DNA of 36,259 nt from the NCBI GenBank assembly GCA_006226345.1, contig SBHD01000286.1:1-36259 (forward strand). The letters are read 5' to 3'. Origin of the DNA: Bacteroidota bacterium (GTDB taxonomy: Bacteria; Bacteroidota; Bacteroidia; Chitinophagales; Saprospiraceae). Position numbers and translations under genes: made by a program. This document shows, one piece after another, positions 17,826 through 26,600 of the stretch (positions are counted from its first letter, which is position 1; each line of letters opens with the position of its first letter). The notes below the pieces were generated by a model that was given only the letters and a program-made list of their open reading frames with translations, was not told where the DNA came from and made no database searches.

Positions 17826-19097
17826 TTATTTGTACTGTTGTCCGTTTTTCAATACCAGTTCTACCTGGCGCAATGCATGTATATCTGCTGCCGGGTTGCC
17901 CCGTACCGCAATAATGTCTGCTAGCATTCCGGCGCGGATTGAGCCTAGTTTGTCTTCCAGATGAAATACCCGTGCGTTGACACTTGTAGCCGCTTTCAGG
18001 GCCTGTACAGGTGTCATGCCATATTCCACCATTAATTCGAGTTCCCGGGCGTTATCGCCGTGCGAAAAGACCCCGGCATCTCCGCCGGCACAGATCGTTA
18101 CACCGGACTGGAGCGCCATTCGGAATGCCTGCTTTTTCACCCGGATCCGTTCCGGCTCCGGATCAACGCCCTTTCGCCAGCCCCGGTATTCCAGTATCGC
18201 CTCGGCTGCTGCCAGTGTCGGGCACCAGGCTACCTCTCTGTCTGCCATCAAGACAAATAAGGTCGAGTCTGCGCCGTCGCCGTGTTCGATGGTTTCCACA
18301 CCTGCCAAAACCGACCGGCGGATACCTTCCGGCGTTGCGGCATGTGCAACAACCGGCCGGCCGCTGCTGCTTGCAGTGCGGACCACAGCCTGCAGTTCCT
18401 CCAGTGTGAAGGTAGGCTTAGCCGTCCCGTCAGGCCCCCAGCGGTAGTCTGCGTACACTTTCACTATATCAGCGCCATTTCCGATCTGGATGCGCGCTAC
18501 TTTTTGTAGTTGTTCCACACCATCGGCTTCTTCTGCTCCTTTGGGAACCTGTACATGTGGAGCGAATCCTTTTGGACCATAACTGCCGCTTGCAACAATA
18601 GCCGGACCGGCCACGAGCATCCGCGGGCCCGGGATCAGGCCTTTTTCAACAGCGGTCTTAATGCCTACATCGGCATAGCCGGCGCCTTCGGAACCCAGGT
18701 CGCGTATGGTGGTAAACCCAGCCTCCAGGGTTGCCCGAAGATGCCCTGTGGCCCGGATAACCCGTTCGGCTTCAGACTCCACTAAAACCTGGTCATTCCA
18801 GGATGTTTCATTATACGGATGGAGCAAAACGTGGCTGTGCCCTTCTATCAGGCCTGGTAAGACTGTCATGTCTGTTAGCTCGAGGATCCTGGTGCCAGTA
18901 GGTATCCTGATGCTGTTTTCCGGGCCTGCAGCGCGGATATAGGCGCCTTCCACTAATACCGACCAGTTCTGGTGCATGGTGTTTCCGTCAAAAACCCGGT
19001 CTGGTCGCAGGAGCAGGGTGGGGGATTCGGATACCTGCGCTGCAATAGTATGATGAAAGAGGAAAAAGAGGAGGGGCAATATAAACGGATGGTTCAT
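17826..19097 (-). CDS. Exported amidohydrolase (imidazolonepropionase-like)
   Basis: Start moved from 19148 to ATG 19097 because of signal peptide MNHPFILPLLFFLFHHTIAAQ. Motifs LTDMTVLPGLIEGHSHVLLHP, TTIRDLGSEGAG, VVAHAATPEGIRRSVLAGVETIEHGDG, ICAGGDAGVFSHGDNARELELMVEYGMTPVQALKAATSVNARVF, GSIRAGMLADIIAVRGNP. Confidence 0.88.
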   Translation of the reverse strand: MNHPFILPLLFFLFHHTIAAQVSESPTLLLRPDRVFDGNTMHQNWSVLVEGAYIRAAGPENSIRIPTGTRILELTDMTVLPGLIEGHSHVLLHPYNETSWNDQVLVESEAERVIRATGHLRATLEAGFTTIRDLGSEGAGYADVGIKTAVEKGLIPGPRMLVAGPAIVASGSYGPKGFAPHVQVPKGAEEADGVEQLQKVARIQIGNGADIVKVYADYRWGPDGTAKPTFTLEELQAVVRTASSSGRPVVAHAATPEGIRRSVLAGVETIEHGDGADSTLFVLMADREVAWCPTLAAAEAILEYRGWRKGVDPEPERIRVKKQAFRMALQSGVTICAGGDAGVFSHGDNARELELMVEYGMTPVQALKAATSVNARVFHLEDKLGSIRAGMLADIIAVRGNPAADIHALRQVELVLKNGQQYK

Positions 19098-19213
19098 GCG
19101 AATGCTTTTTTGTTCATAGATTCGTGGCCTGCAAATGCCGGTTGTCAAATATAGAGCTCCTGCTCCCTTTTACCGGCTCCTGGTTTACAGAATGGCTAAT
19201 TCATTTCCATACC

Positions 19214-22200
19214 ATGAAACATATTGCTCCCTTTTTATCTACCGTACTTATTCTTGTTCTTTCCCTTCAGTCGCAGGGGGGGCATGCTCAGGAAGTCCGG
19301 ACCCATCTAAATATCGACACCGGCTGGAAATTCAGTTTTGGACATGCCCAGGATCCGGCCCGGGACTTTAATTTTGGAATCCCTACGATCTTCTCCAAGT
19401 CCGGTGGTGTCGCCGGAACAGCAATTGATCCTAAATACAACGATAGTCTTTGGCGGGATCTGGATTTGCCCCATGACTGGGCAGTCGAGCTCCCTTTTGT
19501 CGAAGATCCGGCATTCAATGTCATGGCGCATGGCTACAAGCCGGTAGGGGGTAATTACCCTGCCACCAGTATCGGGTGGTACCGCAAACGCTTCACTGTA
19601 GAGGCGACCGGGCCGGGACAACGCTATCAGCTGCAGTTTGACGGTGTTTTCCGGGATGCGGAATTCTGGATCAATGGTTTTTACCTGGGAAACAACAAGA
19701 GTGGATATATCGGTGTAACCTATGACATTACGGATTTTTTGCGCTACGGAAGCGAAAATGTACTGGTCGTCCGGGTAGATGCCACCCAATATGAAGGCTG
19801 GTTTTATGAAGGTGCCGGAATATACAGGCATGTTTGGCTCAACAGCTATAACCCGGTGCACATTGCCCATGATGGGATTTTTACCTATTCACAGGTCAAT
19901 GGAAAACAGGCTGTAGTTATAGTAGAAACAAGTGTTGAAAACCAGGGGAATGCGTCGGCAGATGCTACCGTTACCGTGCTGTTGAAAGACCGGGCGGGTA
20001 ATGTAGTCGTTCGTTCCAAACCGCAGTCTGTTACTATAGGCATGGATGACAGTCAACTGGTCCGGTCGGAACTCGTGCTGGAAACCCCCAGACTTTGGGA
20101 ACTCCAAGACCCGTATCTGTACCGGGTACAAGTGGATGTGGCCGTTGGAGGGCGATTGCAGGACCGGCAGGTGCAACGTTTCGGGATCCGGACCGTTGAG
20201 ATCCGGACCAACGGCGTTTTCCTGAACGGCAAACACCTTAAGTTACAAGGCACCAATTGCCACCAGGACCATGCCGGTGTGGGGAGCGCCTTGCCGGATT
20301 ATCTGCAGTATTATCGGATCCGGCTGCTGAAGAACCTGGGTGTCAATGCATACCGGACCAGTCATAATGCACCTACTCCCGAATTGCTGGACGCCTGCGA
20401 TAGCCTGGGTATGCTGGTTATGGATGAGCAGCGTCTGCTGAACAGCAGTCCCGAATATATGGATCAGTTTGAGCGGCTGCTGAAACGCGACCGCAGCCGG
20501 ACCTGTGTGTTTATGTGGTGTATTGGCAATGAGGAAGGCTGGATCCATACCACTGAAACCGGTAAACGTATCGCCCAAACATTCATCCGGAAACAACAGG
20601 CCCTTGATCCCACCCGCACCTGTACGTATGCTGCCGACGTGCCCAATGTATATAAAGGTGTTAATGAGGTAATCCCGGTACGGAGCTTTAACTACCGGCA
20701 ATTTGCCGTGGCTGATTATCACCGGGACCACCCGGAGCAACCTATTATCGGTACGGAAATGGGTAGCACCGTCACATCCAGGGGTATGTATGAAAAAGAC
20801 AGCATCCGGGGATATGTACCGGATCAGGATATTACAGCACCCTGGTGGGCCAGTACCGCAGAAGCCTGGTGGACATTAGCTGCTGAAAATGACTTTTGGC
20901 TCGGTGGTTTCGTCTGGACCGGGTTTGACTACCGGGGCGAGCCCACACCGTTCCAATGGCCGAACATCAATTCGCACTTCGGCATTATGGATATGTGCGG
21001 CTTCCCGAAGAATCTTTACTATTACTATCAGTCCTGGTGGACGGACAAGGATGTGCTCCACATTTCGCCACACTGGAACTGGCGGGATAAAGGCCGAGAA
21101 CCGATTGAAGTGTGGGTCGACACCAATGCGGATTCTGTTGAATTATTCCTGAATGATAAAAGCTTGGGAAGCAAGTTGATGTCTCGGAATCGCCACCTGA
21201 AATGGACCGTAGAATATGCACCTGGTACGCTGAAGGCCGTAGCTTACAAACAGGGCCGGGTGTTTTCCAAAAAAATAGAAACGACCGGTCCGCCGGCGGA
21301 GATCGTACTGACGCCGTATAAAACAACGATGCTGGCAGATGGGAAAGACGTTACGGTAGTAAATGTCTCGGTCTTCGACCGGGAGGGCAGGGAAGTGCCG
21401 AATGCCAATAACCTGATCCGGTTTTCCATTGAAGGAAACGGGAAGATCATCGGCGTTGGTAACGGGGATCCGTCCTGTCATGAACCGGATATCTGTGCGG
21501 ATGGTGCCTGGCAGCGCAGCCTATTCAATGGAAAATGCCAGGTGCTGATACAGGCCGGTACCAAGCCGGATATGATCAAATTCGAGGCGACTGCTCCAAA
21601 CCTGTGGAAGGGATCCACCGATATTCAGACCGTTCCTCCCGTCAGTGTAGGCGTGATTACAGCGGATGATGCCTACCAGCTGACCCGGGATCAGGCAAAG
21701 CCCCGCACGGTGGACAGGATGATCGGCGCGGACATTTCGTTTTTGCCTCAACTGGAGGCCAGGGGGATCAAATTCAGGGAGAACGGGGAGGAGAAGGATG
21801 CCATCGAACTATTGCGCGAACACGGGTTTAACTACGTTCGGCTGCGTATTTTCCACAATCCGGCTTCGGAAAACGGCTATTCGCCTCAAGACGGATTTTG
21901 TGATCTGGAGCATACGCTGCAGATGGCTAAACGCGTGAAAGCTGCGGGGATGAAACTCTTACTGGATTTTCATTACAGCGACTATTGGGCTGATCCCGGC
22001 AAGCAGTATAAACCCAAGGCGTGGGAGGGTATGAAATTCCCGGCCCTGAAAAAGGCGCTTTACGACTATACATACGAGGTGGTCAGCAAACTGAAGGAGC
22101 AGGGGACTACACCCGATATGGTCCAGATTGGAAATGAGATCAATCACGGCATCGTTTGGCCCGAGGGGAATGTAAGCCACCTGGACAGTCTCGCCCAATT

Positions 22201-22624
22201 GCTCAACGCCGGTACCAAAGCCGTAAAGGATGTCGATCCTTCGGTCGTAATGATGTTGCACGTAGCTTTGGGCGGGCAGAATGACGAGTCGGTTTTCTTC
22301 ATTGACAACATGCTCAAACGCGGGGTGCATTTCGATGTGATCGGCGAATCGTACTATCCAAAATGGCACGGCACCCTGGACGACCTGCGTGACAACCTGC
22401 ACGACCTCGTCCGGAGATATAATAAGGATGTGATCGTAGTGGAATACTCTGCCCGCAAGGAGGAGGTGCACAAGATCACTTTTAGCCTGCCTGGCGGAAA
22501 AGGAAAGGGGACTTGTATCTGGGAACCGCTGAATACCTGGGAAGCCCTGTTTGACCGGGAAGGGAATTCAAATGATTACCTGCAATGGTATGACCGGTTC
22601 AAAGCAGAATATCTGCAAGACTAG
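19214..22624 (+). CDS. GH2 (beta-galactosidase-like) - GH53 (endo-beta-1,4-galactanase-like) fusion enzyme
   Basis: ATG 19214 gives signal peptide MKHIAPFLSTVLILVLSLQSQGGHAQ. GH2: WRDLDLPHDWAVE, GWYRKRFTV, LQGTNCHQDHAGVG, MWCIGNEEGW (acid/base Glu), IIGTEMGST (nucleophile Glu). GH53: GADISFLPQLEARGIKF, NYVRLRIFHNP, KLLLDFHYSDYWADPGKQYKPKAW, VQIGNEINHGIVWPEG, DVIGESYYPKWHGTLDDL, VVEYS. Confidence 0.93.
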   Translation: MKHIAPFLSTVLILVLSLQSQGGHAQEVRTHLNIDTGWKFSFGHAQDPARDFNFGIPTIFSKSGGVAGTAIDPKYNDSLWRDLDLPHDWAVELPFVEDPAFNVMAHGYKPVGGNYPATSIGWYRKRFTVEATGPGQRYQLQFDGVFRDAEFWINGFYLGNNKSGYIGVTYDITDFLRYGSENVLVVRVDATQYEGWFYEGAGIYRHVWLNSYNPVHIAHDGIFTYSQVNGKQAVVIVETSVENQGNASADATVTVLLKDRAGNVVVRSKPQSVTIGMDDSQLVRSELVLETPRLWELQDPYLYRVQVDVAVGGRLQDRQVQRFGIRTVEIRTNGVFLNGKHLKLQGTNCHQDHAGVGSALPDYLQYYRIRLLKNLGVNAYRTSHNAPTPELLDACDSLGMLVMDEQRLLNSSPEYMDQFERLLKRDRSRTCVFMWCIGNEEGWIHTTETGKRIAQTFIRKQQALDPTRTCTYAADVPNVYKGVNEVIPVRSFNYRQFAVADYHRDHPEQPIIGTEMGSTVTSRGMYEKDSIRGYVPDQDITAPWWASTAEAWWTLAAENDFWLGGFVWTGFDYRGEPTPFQWPNINSHFGIMDMCGFPKNLYYYYQSWWTDKDVLHISPHWNWRDKGREPIEVWVDTNADSVELFLNDKSLGSKLMSRNRHLKWTVEYAPGTLKAVAYKQGRVFSKKIETTGPPAEIVLTPYKTTMLADGKDVTVVNVSVFDREGREVPNANNLIRFSIEGNGKIIGVGNGDPSCHEPDICADGAWQRSLFNGKCQVLIQAGTKPDMIKFEATAPNLWKGSTDIQTVPPVSVGVITADDAYQLTRDQAKPRTVDRMIGADISFLPQLEARGIKFRENGEEKDAIELLREHGFNYVRLRIFHNPASENGYSPQDGFCDLEHTLQMAKRVKAAGMKLLLDFHYSDYWADPGKQYKPKAWEGMKFPALKKALYDYTYEVVSKLKEQGTTPDMVQIGNEINHGIVWPEGNVSHLDSLAQLLNAGTKAVKDVDPSVVMMLHVALGGQNDESVFFIDNMLKRGVHFDVIGESYYPKWHGTLDDLRDNLHDLVRRYNKDVIVVEYSARKEEVHKITFSLPGGKGKGTCIWEPLNTWEALFDREGNSNDYLQWYDRFKAEYLQD

Positions 22625-22641
22625 AAGGTGCGGATATTGGT

Positions 22642-23313
22642 TCAGGGCATTTTTTCCAGGCCGGAATTAATTCTGCCATTGAAGATCATCCATCCGGCAA
22701 CGAGCAGGAAAAAACACCCGATCAGAATATTCAGGGCAGTGTGCCAGGGTTTCAGGTACTCCGCCAGGTAGGCACCACCGTAAATATAAGGCGCGAGACC
22801 GACGGCTATTCCGGCCAGGCAACCTGATGCGTATACATTGAATTGCGATACCCGGGGTGGGAGCACATCACGGGCAAGCAGGGTAGCATTGGTGCCCAGC
22901 CAGTATAGGATCATGCTGGGATTCAGCAACCGGAAAATCAGGCCACTGACCAGGCTGCTCTCCAGTGTTGCCGGAGTGAAGATAGAAGTGGTGCCAGGCT
23001 CCCGGAAAAACGCAGTGTGAAAACTGGCCAGGGCCAACACTACCAGTAGAATAAGGATCGTGCGGTTGAGCAATCGCCGTACAATGGTTCTTTCCAGCAG
23101 CTGCTTCAGCCCTCCTAATGATAACCGGATGAACAGAACCTCTAACAGCAGCATGCCGGCGGCGAAATAAATCGCGGTGTAGACCCCGGACTGTAGACCG
23201 ACCTGCAACAGGGTAAGGTTGACCGGACTGATCGGTAGCGTGCCGGCAATGCCTAAACCGAGGCCTGTCAAAAAGGTCCGGACTGAAGGGTTATATTGAA
23301 ACAGTGGATGCAT
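22642..23313 (-). CDS. LysE/RhtB-type transporter family protein
   Basis: FLTGLGLGIAGTLPISPVNLTLLQVGLQSGVYTAIYFAAGMLLLEVLFIRLSL; multi-pass; INxNPxxxLYW-like segment LLNPSMILYWLGTNA. Confidence 0.75.
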   Translation of the reverse strand: MHPLFQYNPSVRTFLTGLGLGIAGTLPISPVNLTLLQVGLQSGVYTAIYFAAGMLLLEVLFIRLSLGGLKQLLERTIVRRLLNRTILILLVVLALASFHTAFFREPGTTSIFTPATLESSLVSGLIFRLLNPSMILYWLGTNATLLARDVLPPRVSQFNVYASGCLAGIAVGLAPYIYGGAYLAEYLKPWHTALNILIGCFFLLVAGWMIFNGRINSGLEKMP

Positions 23314-23394
23314 AGTGGCTTTACTGGCAAGGATAGGCCGGATATTCCGGTATTGTAGTATCGATGTGTATTAAATTTGAAATACTTTTCTGAA

Positions 23395-23838
23395 ATGGAT
23401 AACCCTGTAATCAGCCGTATCCTGTTCTTGTGTACCGGAAACTTTTACCGCAGCCGGTTTGCGGAAATATATTTTAATGAACAGGTGAAACATCACCACC
23501 CGGATATTTCGGCATTTTCCCGAGGCTTTGAGGTGTTTGCTGCCCGCAATTCCGGACCGCTTTCATTGCACACAAATACGTTTTTGGAGCATCTGAACAT
23601 TCCATTACCTGTTCCACTGTCTTTTCCGGTACAACTGGAAGATTCCGATTTCGAGGTGGCAGATTTCACAATTGCACTGGACCATGCCGAGCATTTGCCG
23701 ATGCTCCGGAAGTATTTTCCACACCGGGAATCCGAGGTGGAATTCTGGTCGTTTGCCGATGTGCAGTTCGCTGCGCCCGAACAAGTGCTTCCTGCTTTAA
23801 AAAAGCAACTGGATGATTTTCTGGAATGTTTTATTTGA
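23395..23838 (+). CDS. Low-molecular-weight protein-tyrosine-phosphatase-like protein
   Basis: N-terminal P-loop-like ILFLCTGNFYRSRFAEIYFN (CX5RS). The track start at 23377 is TTG; ATG at 23395 (MDNPVISR) preferred. Confidence 0.7.
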   Translation: MDNPVISRILFLCTGNFYRSRFAEIYFNEQVKHHHPDISAFSRGFEVFAARNSGPLSLHTNTFLEHLNIPLPVPLSFPVQLEDSDFEVADFTIALDHAEHLPMLRKYFPHRESEVEFWSFADVQFAAPEQVLPALKKQLDDFLECFI

Positions 23839-24003
23839 CGGAACCAGGGCCGTAATACCCGAACGGACAGACATTACTGTGACAATTGAATTCAGGTATT
23901 CAGGTGGCCTGGCCGGTAGATTCGTCGAATAAACACGGCCTGTGACAACTATGGGGGTACCTATGCTGTCTTTACTTGCATTTTTCAGCAGCAAAAACTA
24001 CCC

Positions 24004-26427
24004 ATGCGGATCCTTACTACCCTTGTTGTCTCTCTGACAGCATTCCTGCTTTCTGCTCAAACCTCCATTCGCGGTGTTCTACAGGATACCGAAGGAGAAG
24101 CCGTTGTATATGCCAATATAGCACTGTTCAGTACTGCCGACAGCAGTCTGGTAAAGGCCGGCCTCAGTGACGAGACCGGCGTTTTTAATCTGCAAAGCAT
24201 AAAACCGGGCATCTATTTCTTTAAAGCGACCTATTTGGGATTTGATGACCTTTATTTCCCGGAGGTACGGGTACGGGAAACACCGGTTGATCTGGGTATC
24301 CTGAAGTTTGCACCCGGCGCAGTCAAACTAGCTGAAGCTACTGTTACCGCCCAGCGGGCGCTGGTTGAAGTGAAGCCGGACCGGACGGTGTTCAATGTGG
24401 CAGGTACCATTAACAGCGTCGGAGCAGACGCCATTTCCCTGCTGCGGAAGGCGCCGAGTGTTACGGTAGACAATAACGATAATATCACCGTGCTGGGGCG
24501 ATCCGGCGTACTCCTGTATGTAGATGGCAAACGGCTGCCGCTTACCGGTGAGGACCTGAGCAATTACCTGCAGAACCTGCCTGCCGATCAGATCGATCGG
24601 ATTGAGATCATTACCAACCCGGGAGCCCGGTATGAAGCGGAAGGGAATGCAGGTATTATCGACATCCGGTTGAAAAAAGATAAGAACTTCGGGGCTAACG
24701 GTTCCTTTAACAGTACTTACAGCCAGGGTAAATACCACCGGGTAAATCTGAGTGGAAACGGTAATTACCGGAACAAGATCATGAATGCTTTTGGCACACT
24801 TGGATATAATGATGGGGCTGGTTTTAACGACATGGTATTCCTGAGTTACCAAAATGGCCTGATCATGGATGAGATCAACAATCACCGGAACGACTGGGAC
24901 AATGTGAACTACCGCCTGGGCGCCGACTTTTTTATCGGCAAACACCATACACTGGGTTTTCTGGCCTCCGGTGGTCGTAATACGAATCAGGGCAGGTCCC
25001 TGAACAGGATTGCACTGGCGCAGCAGAACACACCCGGCCAGGTCGATAGTATACTGGTTGCTACCAGCTTGGCAGACCGGTTGCGTGACCAACAGGCGTA
25101 TAACCTCAACTACCGTTTTGCCAACAGCAGTGGGCGCAGCCTCAATGTTGATCTGGATTATGGTAACTTCCGGAATGAAACCGAGCGGTATCAGCCCAAC
25201 CGCTACTACGATCCAACAGAATCGGATGTGTTGACGGAGATCATCAACAGTTTTAATACTCCGGTAGAAATTGATATTTACTCCGTTAAACTGGACTATG
25301 AGGATAAATTCCTTGGCGGTATTTTGGCATTAGGCTCCAAACTCACCCGGGTCAACTCAGACAATACGTTTCTGTTTTACGATGAAGTTAATGACATTCC
25401 GGTACAAAACGACTACCGGTCGAACCGATTCGAGTACGACGAGCGAGTATACGCCGGTTATGTCAATTTTGCCCGTGAACTGGGTCCCAAATGGCGGTTC
25501 TCTGCCGGCCTGCGGGCTGAACACACCGATGCCATGGGTAACCTCCTGGCCTTTCGGCCCGAGCTGCAGGAGCCGCCGGTGAAATTCAACTACCTGAGCT
25601 GGTTCCCAAGTGGTGGCCTGACCTGGCAGCTTGCCGAAAAACACAGCCTGGCCCTGAACTACGGGCGCCGTATCAACCGGCCGGACTATAATGTACTCAA
25701 CCCCTTTAATGATCAGATCAGCCAGTTGTCCTATTCAAAGGGAAATCCTTTCCTGCGTCCGGAAATTGTGAACAACCTCGAGTTGGGTTACACACTGGCA
25801 TACCGGTATAATTTCAAACTTGCCTACAGCCGCACAACCGACCAGATCACCCGACTGATGTCCCCGGATGATACGGACCCGCGCGCCGGGTTCATTACCT
25901 GGGATAATCTGGCTGATCAAACGGTGGTCAGCCTGAACGTCAGTGCACCGGTCCAGATCCTGAAAAAATGGAATGCATATTTCAACGCCAGCGCTTCATA
26001 CCTGGACAACCAGGCCGATTATGGCGATGGTGCGATCGTGGACGTGCAGGCCTACACCTATAATATATACCAGCAACATACCTTCGACCTGCCAGCCGGT
26101 TTTAAAGGCGAGATATCAGGCTATTTTTCCGGACCGGGTGTTTGGGGTGGCGTTTTTCTGTATGAAACCAGCTGGAGCCTGGATCTGGGCCTCCAACGTC
26201 GCTTCTGGCAGGACCGCCTCAATGTGCGCCTTAGTGCGAGTGACCTATTCTACGAAACCGGATGGGACGGTTATTCGGAGTTCAACGGCCTGCTGGCATA
26301 TGGTAGTGGCCGGTGGGACAGCCGCCGGGTAAGTCTGAGCCTGTCCTATAATTTTGGCAACGAAAATGTCAAGTCACGCAAGCGCGGGACCGGCATTGAA
26401 GCAGAGGCCGGCCGGGTGGGTGACTAA
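24004..26427 (+). CDS. TonB-dependent receptor / outer-membrane beta-barrel family protein (CarboxypepD_reg-like domain plus barrel)
   Basis: SIRGVLQDTEGEAVVYANIALFSTADSSLVKAGLSDETGVFNLQSIKPGIYFFKATYLGF; plug LLRKAPSVTVDNNDNITVLGRSGVLLYVDGKRLPLTGEDLSNYLQNLPADQIDRIEIITNPGARYEAEGNAGIIDIRLKK; barrel region; terminal RRVSLSLSYNFGNENVKSRKRGTGIEAEAGRV. Confidence 0.92.
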   Translation: MRILTTLVVSLTAFLLSAQTSIRGVLQDTEGEAVVYANIALFSTADSSLVKAGLSDETGVFNLQSIKPGIYFFKATYLGFDDLYFPEVRVRETPVDLGILKFAPGAVKLAEATVTAQRALVEVKPDRTVFNVAGTINSVGADAISLLRKAPSVTVDNNDNITVLGRSGVLLYVDGKRLPLTGEDLSNYLQNLPADQIDRIEIITNPGARYEAEGNAGIIDIRLKKDKNFGANGSFNSTYSQGKYHRVNLSGNGNYRNKIMNAFGTLGYNDGAGFNDMVFLSYQNGLIMDEINNHRNDWDNVNYRLGADFFIGKHHTLGFLASGGRNTNQGRSLNRIALAQQNTPGQVDSILVATSLADRLRDQQAYNLNYRFANSSGRSLNVDLDYGNFRNETERYQPNRYYDPTESDVLTEIINSFNTPVEIDIYSVKLDYEDKFLGGILALGSKLTRVNSDNTFLFYDEVNDIPVQNDYRSNRFEYDERVYAGYVNFARELGPKWRFSAGLRAEHTDAMGNLLAFRPELQEPPVKFNYLSWFPSGGLTWQLAEKHSLALNYGRRINRPDYNVLNPFNDQISQLSYSKGNPFLRPEIVNNLELGYTLAYRYNFKLAYSRTTDQITRLMSPDDTDPRAGFITWDNLADQTVVSLNVSAPVQILKKWNAYFNASASYLDNQADYGDGAIVDVQAYTYNIYQQHTFDLPAGFKGEISGYFSGPGVWGGVFLYETSWSLDLGLQRRFWQDRLNVRLSASDLFYETGWDGYSEFNGLLAYGSGRWDSRRVSLSLSYNFGNENVKSRKRGTGIEAEAGRVGD

Positions 26428-26507
26428 GTTTAAAGTTCGGTAACCAGACCTGACTTTTGCCGCTATTGCACCAGGTTGAACATTCTCCTTTGGCGCATAT
26501 ATAGAAA

Positions 26508-26560
26508 GAGGGGCTGTCTGCTCCGGGATCTTAAGGTTATCCCGGAGCAGACAGCCCCTC
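26508..26560. terminator. Perfect 21-bp stem-loop, bidirectional terminator
   Basis: GAGGGGCTGTCTGCTCCGGGA (26508-26528), 11-nt spacer, TCCCGGAGCAGACAGCCCCTC (26540-26560), then CTTTTATT; between convergent CDSs. Confidence 0.88.
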
Positions 26561-26600
26561 CTTTTATTGAATCAAATGCTTAATGCGCAGTATTCCCGGT

